Shown: piece after piece, positions 17,033 to 26,781 of the stretch
Layout: each line of letters begins with the position of its first letter
Position numbering within the stretch: position 1 is the stretch's first letter
Assembly: GCF_009765735.1 (NCBI RefSeq)
Contig: NZ_LMUW01000030.1
Coordinates: 1-45,322, forward strand
Length of the DNA: 45,322 nucleotides
Reading direction: 5' to 3'
From: Xenophilus sp. L33
GTDB taxonomy: Bacteria; Pseudomonadota; Gammaproteobacteria; Burkholderiales; Burkholderiaceae_C
The notes under the pieces: generated by a model
Seen by the model: the letters and a program-made list of their open reading frames with translations, nothing else
What the model was told of the DNA's origin: nothing
Databases searched by the model: none
Position numbers and translations under genes: made by a program

Positions 17033-19896
17033 TTGGCCGGCACCGTCTCGGCGCTGTCGATGCGCCCTTCGAGCAGCGCCTGTTGCATGCGGTCGAAGCG
17101 GCTGTATTCGCGCTGCCAGTCGGACGGCTGCATCACCGGCATGACCTGCACCGCGGTCACCTTGTATTCCGGGCAGTTGGTGGCCCAGTCGGAGTTGTCG
17201 GTGGTGATCACGTTGGCGCCCGACTCCGGGAAGTGGAAGGTGGTGTAGACCACGCCCGGCTGCATGCGCTCGCTGACCGTGGCGCGCAGCACCGTCTCGC
17301 CGGCGCGGCTCTGGATGCCGACCCAGTCGTCGTTCCGGATGCCGCGCTCCTCGGCGTCGTGCGGATGGATTTCCAGCCGGTCTTCGCTGTGCCATTCGTT
17401 GTTGGGCGTGCGCCGGGTCTGGGCGCCGACGTTGTATTGCGACAGGATCCGGCCGGTGGTGAGCAGCAGCGGGAACTTGCGCGTGACCTTCTCGTCGGTG
17501 GCGACGTACTTCGTGATGATGAAGCGGCCCTTGCCGCGCACGAACTTGTCGATGTGCATGGTCGGCGTGCCTTCCGGCGCGGCCTCGTTGCACGGCCACT
17601 GGATGCTGCCCAGTTCGTCGAGCCGCTGGTAGCTGACGCCGCTGAAGGTCGGGGTCAGCGCCGCGATCTCGTCCATGATCGCCTCGGGGCTGGCGTAGTT
17701 CATCGGATAGCCCAGCGCCTCGGCCAGCTTCACGGTCACTTCCCAGTCGGCGTAGCCGGCCTTCGGCGGCATCACCTTGCGGACCCGCGAGATGCGGCGC
17801 TCGGCGTTGGTGAAGGTGCCGTCCTTCTCGAGGAAGGACGAGCCCGGCAGGAACACGTGTGCGTACTTGGCGGTCTCGTTGAGGAAGATGTCCTGCACCA
17901 CCACGCATTCCATCGCCATCATCGCGGCGGCCACGTGCTGCGTGTTCGGGTCCGACTGGACGATGTCCTCGCCTTCGCAGTAGAGGCCCTTGAAGCTGCC
18001 GGTCAGCGCGGCGTCGAACATGTTCGGGATGCGCAGGCCCGGCTCGGGATCGATCTCGACGCCCCAGGCCGCCTCGAAGCTGGCGCGGGTGGTGCTGTCG
18101 GACACGTGGCGGTAGCCCGGCAGCTCGTGCGGGAACGAACCCATGTCGCAGGAGCCCTGCACGTTGTTCTGGCCGCGCAACGGGTTGACGCCGACGCCTT
18201 CGCGTCCGACGTTGCCGGTGGCCATCGCCAGGTTGGCGATGCCCATCACCATGGTCGAGCCCTGGCTGTGCTCGGTCACGCCGAGGCCGTAGTAGATGGC
18301 GCCGTTGCCGGCTTCGGCGTAGAGCCGGGCCGCGGCGCGCAGTTCGTCGGCGGGCACGCCGCTGGCGGCCTGCATCGCCTCGGGCGAATTCTCTTCGCGC
18401 GCGACGAACTCGCGCCACTCGGCGAAGGACTTCGGATCGCAGCGCTCGGCCACGAAGGCCTCGTCGACCAGGCCTTCGGTGACGATCACGTGCGCCATCG
18501 CGGTGATTACCGCGACGTTGGTGCCGGGCCTGAGCTTCAGGTGGTGCTCGGCCTGGATGTGCGGCGAGCGCACGATGTCGATGCGGCGCGGGTCGATGAC
18601 GATGAGCTTCGCGCCCTCGCGCAGCCGCTTCTTCATGCGCGACGCGAACACCGGATGCCCGTCGGTCGGGTTGGCGCCGATCACCATGATCACGTCGGCC
18701 TTCTCGACCGACTTGAAGGTCTGGGTGCCGGCCGAGGTGCCGAGCGTCTGGCCGAGGCCGTAGCCGGTCGGCGAATGGCATACGCGCGCGCAGGTGTCGA
18801 CGTTGTTGTTGCCGAAGGCGGCGCGCACCAGCTTCTGCACCAGGTAGGTTTCCTCGTTGGTGCAGCGCGAAGAGGTGATGCCGCCGATCGAATCCTTGCC
18901 GTACTTGGTCTGCAGGCGCTTGAATTCGCTCGTGGCGTGGTTCAGCGCCACTTCCCAGCTGACCTCGCGCCACGGGTCGGTGATCTTCTCGCGGATCATC
19001 GGCTTCAGCATGCGGTCCTGGTGGGTCGCGTAGCCCCAGGCGAAGCGGCCCTTGACGCAGGAGTGGCCCTCGTTGGCCTTGCCGTCCTTCCACGGCACCA
19101 TGCGCACCACCTCGTTGCCCTTCATCTCGGCCTTGAAGCCGCAGCCGACGCCGCAGTAGGCGCAGGTGGTGAGCACGCTGTGCTCCGGCTGGCCGAGCCA
19201 GATGACCGACTTCTCCTGCAGGGTGGCGGTCGGGCAGGCCTCGACGCAGGCGCCGCAGCTGACGCATTCGGATTCCATGAAGGACTGGTCCTGGCCCGGC
19301 GAGACGCGCGACTCGAAGCCGCGGCCGCTGATCGTCAGCGCGAAGGTGCCCTGCGTCTCTTCGCAGGCGCGCACGCAGCGGTTGCAGACGATGCACTTGG
19401 ACGGGTCGTAGCTGAAGTACGGATTCGATTCGTCCTTCCGGCTCTTCAGGTGGTTGGCGCCGTCGAAGCCGTAGCGCACGTTGCGCAGGCCGGTGACGCC
19501 GGCCATGTCCTGCAGCTCGCAGTTGCCGTTGGCCGAGCAGGTCAGGCAGTCGAGCGGATGGTCGGAGATGTAGAGCTCCATCACGCCCTTGCGCAGCTGC
19601 TGCAGCTTCGGCGTCTGGGTGCGGACCTTCATGCCGGCCTCGGCCGGCGTGGTGCAGGAAGCCGGGAAGCCCTTGCGGCCGTCGATCTCGACCAGGCAGA
19701 GCCGGCAGGAGCCGAAGGGCTCCAGGCTGTCGGTGGCGCAGAGCTTCGGCACCTGGATGCCGGCATCGACCGCGGCGCGCATCAGCGAGGTGCCGGCCGG
19801 CACGGTGACGCTGTTGCCGTCGATCTCGAGCGTGACTTCGGTGGTCGATTCACGCCGGGGCGTGCCCCAGTCGGCTTCCTTCAGGTGGTCGAGCAT
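17029..19896 (-). CDS. fdsA: NAD-dependent formate dehydrogenase subunit alpha (molybdo-iron-sulfur)
   Basis: 955 residues. Cofactor sites in order: 2Fe-2S cysteines C53, C64, C67, C81; a His-Cys cluster at H113, C117, C120, C126; two ferredoxin-type 4Fe-4S motifs (C168/171/174/178 and C211/214/217/221); and the proximal cluster C245, C248, C252, C280. The metal ligand is cysteine, C373 in TCARVCHSPT, not selenocysteine. Two molybdopterin guanine dinucleotide domains follow. It oxidises formate to CO2 in the cytoplasm and passes electrons to FdsB/FdsG. Length matches family members (about 950-960). It starts 16 nt after fdsB. Confidence 0.95.
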   Translation of the reverse strand: MLDHLKEADWGTPRRESTTEVTLEIDGNSVTVPAGTSLMRAAVDAGIQVPKLCATDSLEPFGSCRLCLVEIDGRKGFPASCTTPAEAGMKVRTQTPKLQQLRKGVMELYISDHPLDCLTCSANGNCELQDMAGVTGLRNVRYGFDGANHLKSRKDESNPYFSYDPSKCIVCNRCVRACEETQGTFALTISGRGFESRVSPGQDQSFMESECVSCGACVEACPTATLQEKSVIWLGQPEHSVLTTCAYCGVGCGFKAEMKGNEVVRMVPWKDGKANEGHSCVKGRFAWGYATHQDRMLKPMIREKITDPWREVSWEVALNHATSEFKRLQTKYGKDSIGGITSSRCTNEETYLVQKLVRAAFGNNNVDTCARVCHSPTGYGLGQTLGTSAGTQTFKSVEKADVIMVIGANPTDGHPVFASRMKKRLREGAKLIVIDPRRIDIVRSPHIQAEHHLKLRPGTNVAVITAMAHVIVTEGLVDEAFVAERCDPKSFAEWREFVAREENSPEAMQAASGVPADELRAAARLYAEAGNGAIYYGLGVTEHSQGSTMVMGIANLAMATGNVGREGVGVNPLRGQNNVQGSCDMGSFPHELPGYRHVSDSTTRASFEAAWGVEIDPEPGLRIPNMFDAALTGSFKGLYCEGEDIVQSDPNTQHVAAAMMAMECVVVQDIFLNETAKYAHVFLPGSSFLEKDGTFTNAERRISRVRKVMPPKAGYADWEVTVKLAEALGYPMNYASPEAIMDEIAALTPTFSGVSYQRLDELGSIQWPCNEAAPEGTPTMHIDKFVRGKGRFIITKYVATDEKVTRKFPLLLTTGRILSQYNVGAQTRRTPNNEWHSEDRLEIHPHDAEERGIRNDDWVGIQSRAGETVLRATVSERMQPGVVYTTFHFPESGANVITTDNSDWATNCPEYKVTAVQVMPVMQPSDWQREYSRFDRMQQALLEGRIDSAETVPAK

Positions 19897-19912
19897 CGGT
19901 GGTCCTCTCTTT

Positions 19913-21469
19913 TCAGGCGGTGACGCGCTCGGACGCGGCGATGCCGAAGTCCTGCGGAAAATGGTCGAGTGCCGACAGCACCGGGAAGGGCGTCATGCCG
20001 CCCATCGCGCAGAGCGAGCCGTTCACCATGGTGTCGCACAGGTCGCGCAGCAGCACGACCTGCTGCGCGCGGTCCTGCCCGGCGCGGATGCGGTCGATGA
20101 CCTCGACGCCGCGGGTCGAGCCGATGCGGCAGGGCGTGCACTTGCCGCAGGATTCGATGGCGCAGAACTCCATCGCGTAGCGCGCCAGCTTCGACAGGTC
20201 GGCCGTGTCGTCGTGCACCACGATGCCGCCGTGGCCGACGGTGCCGCCGGCGGCCGCATAGGCCTCGTAGTCCAGCGGCAGGTCCCACTTCGATTCGGGC
20301 AGGTAGGCGCCCAGCGGGCCGCCGACCTGCACCGCCTTGATCGGCCGGCCCGAGGCCGAGCCGCCGCCATAGTCGTAGAGCAGTTCGCGCATCGTCACGC
20401 CGAAGGCCTTCTCGACCAGGCCGCCATGCTTGATGTTGCCGGCCAGCTGGATCGGCAGGGTGCCGCGCGAACGCCCGACCCCGAAGTCCTTGTAGAAGCC
20501 GGCGCCGCGCGCCAGGATCACCGGCACGCTGGCCAGGGTGATGACGTTCTGGATCAGCGTCGGCCGGCCGAACAGGCCGGTGATCGCCGGCAGCGGCGGT
20601 TTGGCGCGCACGATGCCGCGCTTGCCCTCGATGCTGTCGAGCAGCGCAGTTTCCTCGCCGCAGACGTACGAGCCGGCGCCCTTGCGCACTTCGAGCGAGA
20701 AGCGATGCCCGGAGCCGAGCACGTCGGCGCCCAGGAAGCCGGCCGCCTCGGCGAGCCGGATCGCCTCGTTCAAGGTCGCGATCGCATGCGGGTATTCGGA
20801 GCGCACGTAGACGTAGCCCTGCGTGGCGCCGGTGGCGATGCCGGCGATGGTCATGCCCTCGATCAGCATGAACGGGTCGCCCTCCATCGTCATGCGGTCG
20901 GAGAAGGTGCCGGAGTCGCCCTCGTCGGCATTGCAGACCACGTATTTCTGCGCCGCGGGCGTGCCGAGCACCGTCTTCCACTTGATGCCGGCCGGGAAGG
21001 CGGCGCCGCCGCGGCCGCGCAGGCCGGCGTCGAGCACCTGCTGCGCGATGTCGGCCGGCGCCATCGTGAGCGCGCGGCGCAGTCCGGCGAAGCCTTCGTG
21101 CGCCTCGTAGTCGGCCAGCGACAGCGGGTCGGTGGTGCCCATGCGGGCGAAGGTCAGGCGCTCCTGGCGCTGCAGGTAGGGAATGCGGTCCGTCAGGCCG
21201 TGTTGCAGCGGATGCGCCGCGCCTTCGACCAAGCCCGCGTCGAAAAGCCCGGCGACATCGTCGACGCCGACCGGCCCGTAGGCCACGCGGCCGAGCGGCG
21301 TCGCGACCTCCAGCAGCGGCTCCAGCCACAGCAGCCCGCGCGAACCGTTGCGCACCAGCCGGACGTCGATGCCGCGCGCCGCGGCTTCGGCCTGGATGCG
21401 GCGGGCCACGCGGTCGGCGCCGACGGCGAGCGCCGCGGAATCGCGCGGCAGGTAGAGCGTGGTGGTCAT
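19913..21469 (-). CDS. fdsB: NAD-dependent formate dehydrogenase subunit beta (FMN/NADH-binding)
   Basis: 518 residues from the ATG at 21469, which overlaps the fdsG stop as ATGA; longer readings run into fdsG. Residues 1-90 resemble a thioredoxin-like domain. The NADH/FMN site is GLRGRGGAAFPAG (149-161) with CNADEGDSGTFSDR. The 4Fe-4S cluster ligands are C441, C444, C447 and C487 (ESCGKCTPCRIG). It is homologous to NuoF and to the NAD-reducing hydrogenase HoxF, and transfers formate-derived electrons to NAD+. Confidence 0.94.
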   Translation of the reverse strand: MTTTLYLPRDSAALAVGADRVARRIQAEAAARGIDVRLVRNGSRGLLWLEPLLEVATPLGRVAYGPVGVDDVAGLFDAGLVEGAAHPLQHGLTDRIPYLQRQERLTFARMGTTDPLSLADYEAHEGFAGLRRALTMAPADIAQQVLDAGLRGRGGAAFPAGIKWKTVLGTPAAQKYVVCNADEGDSGTFSDRMTMEGDPFMLIEGMTIAGIATGATQGYVYVRSEYPHAIATLNEAIRLAEAAGFLGADVLGSGHRFSLEVRKGAGSYVCGEETALLDSIEGKRGIVRAKPPLPAITGLFGRPTLIQNVITLASVPVILARGAGFYKDFGVGRSRGTLPIQLAGNIKHGGLVEKAFGVTMRELLYDYGGGSASGRPIKAVQVGGPLGAYLPESKWDLPLDYEAYAAAGGTVGHGGIVVHDDTADLSKLARYAMEFCAIESCGKCTPCRIGSTRGVEVIDRIRAGQDRAQQVVLLRDLCDTMVNGSLCAMGGMTPFPVLSALDHFPQDFGIAASERVTA

Positions 21470-21987
21470 GCGTCGCTCCCGGCGATCAATGCGTCGAGCG
21501 ACTTGGGCGTGACGCGGGCGTGCAGTTCGTCGTCGAGCATCAGGGCCGGCGAGGAGGCGCAGAGGCCGAGGCAGAAGACGGGTTCGAGCGTGAAGCGGCC
21601 GTCCGCCGACCGGCCATGCGCGCTGCAGCCGAGGCGCAGCTCGGCGTGGGCCAGCAGCGCGTCGGCGCCCATCGACTGGCAGGCTTCGGCGCGGCAGATC
21701 TGCAGCACGTGGCGGGCGGCCGGCTCGGAGCGGAAGTGGTGGTAGTAGGTGACGACGCCGTGGACCTCGGCACGCGACAGGTTCAGCGCCTCGGCGATCT
21801 GCGGCAGTTCCTGCGGCGGCACATGGCCGAGCGCGTCCTGGATGTCGTGGAGGATCGGCAGCAGCGCGCCGGCTTCGGCAGCGCGGCGCGCCAGGATGTC
21901 GCGGACGACGGCCGAGGCCGCCACCGGCTCGGCATTCGGCTCGGGGATGGAAGGAGATCGGGAATCGAGGGAAGTGCCAGCGTTCAT
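21466..21987 (-). CDS. fdsG: NAD-dependent formate dehydrogenase subunit gamma (2Fe-2S)
   Basis: 173 residues. A NuoE-like fold: helical N-terminus (LLPILHDIQDALGHVP) and a thioredoxin-like domain whose four cysteines hold a 2Fe-2S cluster (C98, C103, C139, C143; CRAEACQSMG and PVFCLGLCASSP). It docks on FdsB. First gene of the fds operon; the operon promoter should lie in the 118 bp between this start and the upstream LysR gene. Confidence 0.93.
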   Translation of the reverse strand: MNAGTSLDSRSPSIPEPNAEPVAASAVVRDILARRAAEAGALLPILHDIQDALGHVPPQELPQIAEALNLSRAEVHGVVTYYHHFRSEPAARHVLQICRAEACQSMGADALLAHAELRLGCSAHGRSADGRFTLEPVFCLGLCASSPALMLDDELHARVTPKSLDALIAGSDA

Positions 21988-22105
21988 CGTGGGCCGCGCT
22001 CCGGGCGCATGTTGTCACCTGGCAGTATCGGCACGGCGCTGCCGGCGGTCCAATTCAATCGAGAAATGGGGCGATGCGGGCGGGTGATCGGCACGCCCGC
22101 TGCGT
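21988..22105 (-). promoter_or_regulatory. Probable fds operon promoter/operator region
   Basis: Non-coding gap between the LysR stop and the fdsG start. Read on the minus strand it contains TTGGAC, 18 bp, GATACT, a weak sigma-70 match, and just upstream a TTTCTCGATTGAAT stretch with a TTC-N6-GAA dyad that could bind a LysR protein. These are weak, visual assignments; the position upstream of fdsG is the main support. Confidence 0.35.
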
Positions 22106-23050
22106 TCAGCCGTCCAGCGCCCCCGAATGCCGCCCCGCCTCCGCCAGCCATTCCGCGTCCTGCGCGAAGGCCAGTGCTGCCGCCAGCGTGCGCGACGGGC
22201 GGTTGCTGTCGTGCACCAGGAAGGCGATCGGCATCTCGACGCGCGGCTGGACCAGCGGCAGCGCCTCCAGCTCGCCATGGCCGCGCACCGCGTCGACCAG
22301 CGCGCCCGGCATGACGCTGCAGACCCGGCCGGCGCCGACGCTCAAGGCCAGGGTCAGCACCGAGTTGGTCTCGATCGCCGGCTCGGGCTTCGCGCCGACC
22401 GAGGCGAAGGCGCGGTCGACCACGGTGCGGTTGTGCATCTCGGCGCTCAGGAGGCACAGCGACAGGCCGGCGGCTTCACGCCAGGTGGTCGGCGCGCCCA
22501 GCTGCAGGCCGCCGCGCTTCTCGCGCTTGGCCTTGCGGAGCAGGAAGTAGTGCTCCACGTATTGCGGCACCACCTTGAGCGGCGCGCGCTTGCCGTCGAT
22601 GCGCTCGGTGTAGCCGAGGCCCATGTCGAGCGCCAGGTTCTCCAAACCGGTCTCCAGTTCGATCGAGCTCATCGAGCGCAGCGTCGGCACGATGCCGGGA
22701 TGGCGGTCCTGCAGCATGGCGACGAAGCGCGCGGCGATCGGCATCGAGGTCGGCACCGCGCCGATCAGCAGGTGGCCGGCGGGGGCGCCTTCGCGGCTGT
22801 GCAGGTCCTGCTGCAGCAGCTCGTGCTCGCGCAGCATGCGGCGCCCGGTGGCCAGGATGCGTTCGCCTTCTTCGGTGAAGCCCGCGAAGTTGCGGCCGCG
22901 CTTGACGATCGAGACGCCGAAGTTCTCCTCCAGCGCCCGCAACGCGTTCGACAGGGCCGGCTGCGTGACGTGGCAGGCCAGCGCCGCGCGGCCGAAATGC
23001 CGGTGATCGTCCAGCGCGACCAGGTACTTGAGCGAGACGAACAGGTTCAT
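22106..23050 (-). CDS. LysR family regulator, likely formate dehydrogenase regulator FdsR
   Basis: 314 residues. HTH in residues 1-60 (HFGRAALACHVTQPALSNAL) and an effector domain (about 90-300). It lies directly upstream of fdsG on the same strand with a 118-bp gap. A LysR protein, FdsR, controls the fds operon of Cupriavidus, so this is the obvious candidate (known context plus inference). The start at 23050 is ATG, beginning MNLFVSLKYLVALDDHRHFG, and the HTH is complete. The gene follows the crotonase stop by 30 bp across a small GCGGAC/GTCCGC hairpin (23055-23073). Confidence 0.85.
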   Translation of the reverse strand: MNLFVSLKYLVALDDHRHFGRAALACHVTQPALSNALRALEENFGVSIVKRGRNFAGFTEEGERILATGRRMLREHELLQQDLHSREGAPAGHLLIGAVPTSMPIAARFVAMLQDRHPGIVPTLRSMSSIELETGLENLALDMGLGYTERIDGKRAPLKVVPQYVEHYFLLRKAKREKRGGLQLGAPTTWREAAGLSLCLLSAEMHNRTVVDRAFASVGAKPEPAIETNSVLTLALSVGAGRVCSVMPGALVDAVRGHGELEALPLVQPRVEMPIAFLVHDSNRPSRTLAAALAFAQDAEWLAEAGRHSGALDG

Positions 23051-23080
23051 CGCGCGGACTCTAACTGTCCGCCGGCGCGG

Positions 23081-23845
23081 TCAGAGCTTCGAGAAGTCGG
23101 GACGGCGCTTTTCCATGAAGGCGGTGAAGGCTTCGCGCGCGGCCGGCTCGCGCAGCATGCGGGCGAAGCTTTCGCCCTCCTCGCCCATGCGCTCGAGCAG
23201 CTGCGGCAGCTGCGACTTCTTCATCAACCGCTTGATCTCGATCAGCACGCTGAGCGGCTTGGCCGCCAGCTTGCGCGCCTGCGCCTGGGCGATGCCGTTG
23301 GCCTCGGTCGGCGGCACCACGCGGTTGACCAGGCCCACTTCGAGTGCTGCCTCGGCCATGAAGGGCTCGCCCAGCAGCAGCGCCTCGGCGGCGCGGTGGT
23401 AGCCGAACATCTGCGGCACCAGCAGGCTCGAGGCTGCTTCCGGGCACAGGCCGAGGTTCACGAAGGGCATCGAGAAGGCGGCGTTGTCGCCGGCATAGAC
23501 CAGGTCGCAATGGAACAGCAGGGTGGTGCCGATGCCCACGGCCGGCCCGCACACCGCGGCCACGATCGGCTTCGGGAAGCTGGCGATGCCGCGCAGGAAG
23601 CGGAACACCGACGACTCGCCGGACGACGGCGGCTTGTTGAGGAAGTCGCCGATGTCGTTGCCGGCGCTGAAGATGGTGGCGTCGCCCTGGATCAGCACGG
23701 CGCGCACCTCGCTCGACTGCTCGGCCGTGGCCAGCGCGTCGGCCAGCACGCCGTACATCTCGCCGGTGATCGAGTTCTTCTTGTCGAGGCGGTTGAAGGT
23801 CAGGGTCATCACACCGGCTTCGGTGTGGACGAGGATGTCGCTCAT
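23081..23845 (-). CDS. Enoyl-CoA hydratase/isomerase, possibly delta3,delta2-enoyl-CoA isomerase
   Basis: 254 residues, crotonase fold. The oxyanion-hole segments are present (FSAGNDIGDF; CGPAVGIGTTLLFHCDLVYA). At the second active-site position it reads FVNLGLCPEAASSLL: a PE-x2-SS pattern like that of Eci2-type isomerases, where this glutamate acts alone, while the first hydratase glutamate position (GIGTTLLF) is not acidic. It is therefore more likely to move double bonds than to hydrate, which would allow unsaturated acids to enter beta-oxidation (inference). Last gene of the TetR-headed fatty-acid operon; its ATG overlaps the upstream stop (ATGA). Confidence 0.85.
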   Translation of the reverse strand: MSDILVHTEAGVMTLTFNRLDKKNSITGEMYGVLADALATAEQSSEVRAVLIQGDATIFSAGNDIGDFLNKPPSSGESSVFRFLRGIASFPKPIVAAVCGPAVGIGTTLLFHCDLVYAGDNAAFSMPFVNLGLCPEAASSLLVPQMFGYHRAAEALLLGEPFMAEAALEVGLVNRVVPPTEANGIAQAQARKLAAKPLSVLIEIKRLMKKSQLPQLLERMGEEGESFARMLREPAAREAFTAFMEKRRPDFSKL

Positions 23846-24447
23846 GGTTTTTCCTTGGGTTGTTCGAGTGCTTCGCGCACGAAATCGAGGCGGTCCTGAC
23901 CCCAGAACATTTCATCGCCGACGAACATGGTCGGCGCGCCGAAGAGGCCGCGCTCGATCGCGGCCTGGGTATTGGACTTCAAGAGATCCTTGGTCTCCTG
24001 CGCATTCGCCAGCGCCAGCAGCGCGGCCGGATCGAAGCCCGCGCCCTGCAGCACGGCGCCGACGACGGCCGGGTCGTTGAGGTTGCGCGGCTCGACCCAG
24101 ATCGCGTGGAACACCGCGTCGACATAGGCGCCGAAGCGCGCCGGCTCGCGCAACTGCAGGCCGGTGGCGCCGCGCATCAGGAGCAGCGTGTTGATCGGGA
24201 AGTGCGGGTTGTGCCGGTAGGGCACCTGGTAGCGCCGGGCGAAGCGCTTCAGGTCCTCGTCCATGTAGCTGCCCTTGGCCGGCACCTCGGCCGGCGAGCG
24301 GTTGCCGGTGGCCTGGAAGACGCCGCCCAGCAGGATCGGCTTCCAGACCAGCGCGGCGCCGGTGTCGGCGCAGATGTGCGGCAGTTGCGTGGCGGCCAGA
24401 TAGGCGGTCGGGCTGCCGAAGTCGAAGTAGAAATCGACGCTCTTCAT
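23842..24447 (-). CDS. DsbA-family 2-hydroxychromene-2-carboxylate isomerase-like protein
   Basis: 201 residues from the ATG at 24447 (GGGAG upstream); an upstream in-frame extension has no ribosome site. The thioredoxin-like fold begins KSVDFYFDFGSPTAYLA, where S12 replaces the redox cysteine, as in kappa-class GST and 2-hydroxychromene-2-carboxylate isomerases. A late FGAPTMFVGDEMFWGQDRL motif supplies the cis-proline. Such proteins use glutathione as cofactor or carry out isomerisations; the substrate here is unknown. It sits in a fatty-acid operon, overlaps the next crotonase by 4 bp and follows an intergenic repeat. Confidence 0.87.
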   Translation of the reverse strand: MKSVDFYFDFGSPTAYLAATQLPHICADTGAALVWKPILLGGVFQATGNRSPAEVPAKGSYMDEDLKRFARRYQVPYRHNPHFPINTLLLMRGATGLQLREPARFGAYVDAVFHAIWVEPRNLNDPAVVGAVLQGAGFDPAALLALANAQETKDLLKSNTQAAIERGLFGAPTMFVGDEMFWGQDRLDFVREALEQPKEKP

Positions 24448-24484
24448 TGCAGGCTCCCTTCTCAAAGGTTGACGGACCGGCGCC

Positions 24485-24555
24485 GGGCCGCCCCAAGGCG
24501 GTCCGCGGCCCCCTCGGGGGGCAGCGCGTACACGAAGTGACGGAGCGTGGGGGCC
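24485..24555. repeat. Comamonadaceae-style intergenic palindromic repeat, copy 1
   Basis: A chain of palindromes lies directly after the stop of the thioesterase gene: CCGCC/GGCGG, GCCCCC/GGGGGGC and the arms CACG/CGTG, with ACGAAGTGA at 24532-24540 and GTGGGGGCC at the end. The same order of elements occurs at 26716-26781 and, degraded, at 34571-34607. I recall similar elements as common between genes in Acidovorax/Variovorax genomes. It may serve as a terminator or mRNA end. Confidence 0.7.
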
Positions 24556-24559
24556 ACAT

Positions 24560-25390
24560 TCACTCCTTGAAGTAGACGATCTGGTTGCTGGTGGCGAGCA
24601 GCGCGCCGGCTTCGCTCCACAGCTGCGCCGCCTGGTCGAAGTAGCCGTTGCGGAACTGCTGGCCCTTGGCCACGCCCAGCAGGTGGCCGGTGCCGACCTC
24701 GGCCAGCATCGCGGCGTCGACGTGGAAGTAGGTGGTGATCGAGACGGTGCCGATCGGCACCGGATTGGCGCGGCGCAGCCACACGCGCGGGAAGAAGCAG
24801 TCGCTCATCGCCATCAGGGCGGCGAAGTCGAGCGGACGCGGCTCGTCGTCGCGCAGCCACATGCGGGTCTCGCTGGCGTCGCCGCTGCCGTCCCATTCGG
24901 CCGGGATCGAACCGATGATCGGGCGCATGTCGTAGCGCTGGATCCATTCGGCGCGCGCCGGGCCGATGCGCTGGCGCTGCACCGCATCGGGCGGCGGCAC
25001 CTCGGGCATCGGCAGGTCGGTGGTGCCCCAGGTGTCGCGCCGCACCGCGCTGACCGCGGTGCCGGTGGTGGTGACGTGCGGCTTGCCGTCGGGGCCGGCC
25101 TGCGACATCTGGATCGTCCAGTGCTGGGTCGAGCGGTTGGTACGCACCGGGATCGCCAGGATCTCGAAGGGGCCTTCGCTCAACGCGGATGCGTAGTTGA
25201 CGGTCGCCGAGATCGGCGCGCCGAGCAGGTCCGGATGCCGCAGGACCGCCTGCAGCATCACCGCCGCGGTGGTGCCACCGAAGGGACCGACCATGTTCCA
25301 GTAGTCCGGGCTGGTGGCGCCGGTGAAGAGGCCGACCCGGATGTCGCTGTGCGCGAGCGCCAGGGTCTTGTCGAGGGGATGTGTCTTCAT
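24560..25390 (-). CDS. Acyl-CoA thioesterase (TesB-like / 4HBT_3 family)
   Basis: 276 residues from the ATG at 25390. The double-hotdog pattern is visible: NMVGPFGGTTAAVMLQAVL near the N-terminus and, in the second half, DFAALMAMSDCFFPRVWL with ITTYFHVDAAML. This family hydrolyses medium- to long-chain acyl-CoA, or serves as a thioesterase partner in degradation operons. It follows the thiolase gene by 77 bp and precedes the DsbA-family gene, within the TetR-headed operon. It could relieve CoA trapping when dead-end acyl-CoAs build up (inference). Confidence 0.83.
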   Translation of the reverse strand: MKTHPLDKTLALAHSDIRVGLFTGATSPDYWNMVGPFGGTTAAVMLQAVLRHPDLLGAPISATVNYASALSEGPFEILAIPVRTNRSTQHWTIQMSQAGPDGKPHVTTTGTAVSAVRRDTWGTTDLPMPEVPPPDAVQRQRIGPARAEWIQRYDMRPIIGSIPAEWDGSGDASETRMWLRDDEPRPLDFAALMAMSDCFFPRVWLRRANPVPIGTVSITTYFHVDAAMLAEVGTGHLLGVAKGQQFRNGYFDQAAQLWSEAGALLATSNQIVYFKE

Positions 25391-25467
25391 GACCGAAGTG
25401 TGCCTCCGGCGTCGGCGCCGCCGCAGTCGTGTCGGAGACGCCTCGGCATGCCTGCAAACCCTAGTCT

Positions 25468-26664
<1,197 letters not shown>

Positions 26665-26715
26665 GAAGGCTCCTGTGACTCGCTGTTCGGGGAACACCGC
26701 GGAACCGGCTTTGCC

Positions 26716-26781
26716 GGGCCGCTGGTGTTGCCCCCTTGAGGGGGTGTCCGGCTGCACGAAGTGAGCCGGCTCGGGGGTGGG
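26716..26781. repeat. Comamonadaceae-style intergenic palindromic repeat, copy 2
   Basis: It contains CCCCC-TTGA-GGGGG (26731-26744) and CCGGCT/AGCCGG (26748-26769) enclosing the shared core ACGAAGTGA (26756-26764), then CTCGGGGGTGGGC. It directly abuts the stop codon of the FadN-type gene, the same relative position as copy 1. Confidence 0.7.

Noticed and set aside
18760..18790. Possible selenocysteine codon at the formate dehydrogenase active site.
   Set aside because: The frame reads cysteine (TCARVCHSPT) with no in-frame TGA and no SECIS-like need.
17083..19923. Very long open frame on the plus strand, antisense to fdsA (about 946 codons); similar long antisense frames elsewhere, for example 3240-5414 minus.
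   Set aside because: The opposite strand encodes proteins with complete family motifs; the antisense frames are rich in Ala/Arg/Gly/His/Asp, have no recognisable domains and arise from the GC-rich codon bias.
23055..23073. GCGGAC-N7-GTCCGC hairpin between the crotonase and the LysR gene as a terminator.
   Set aside because: Stem of only 6 bp and no T-tract; mentioned with the LysR gene but not called.
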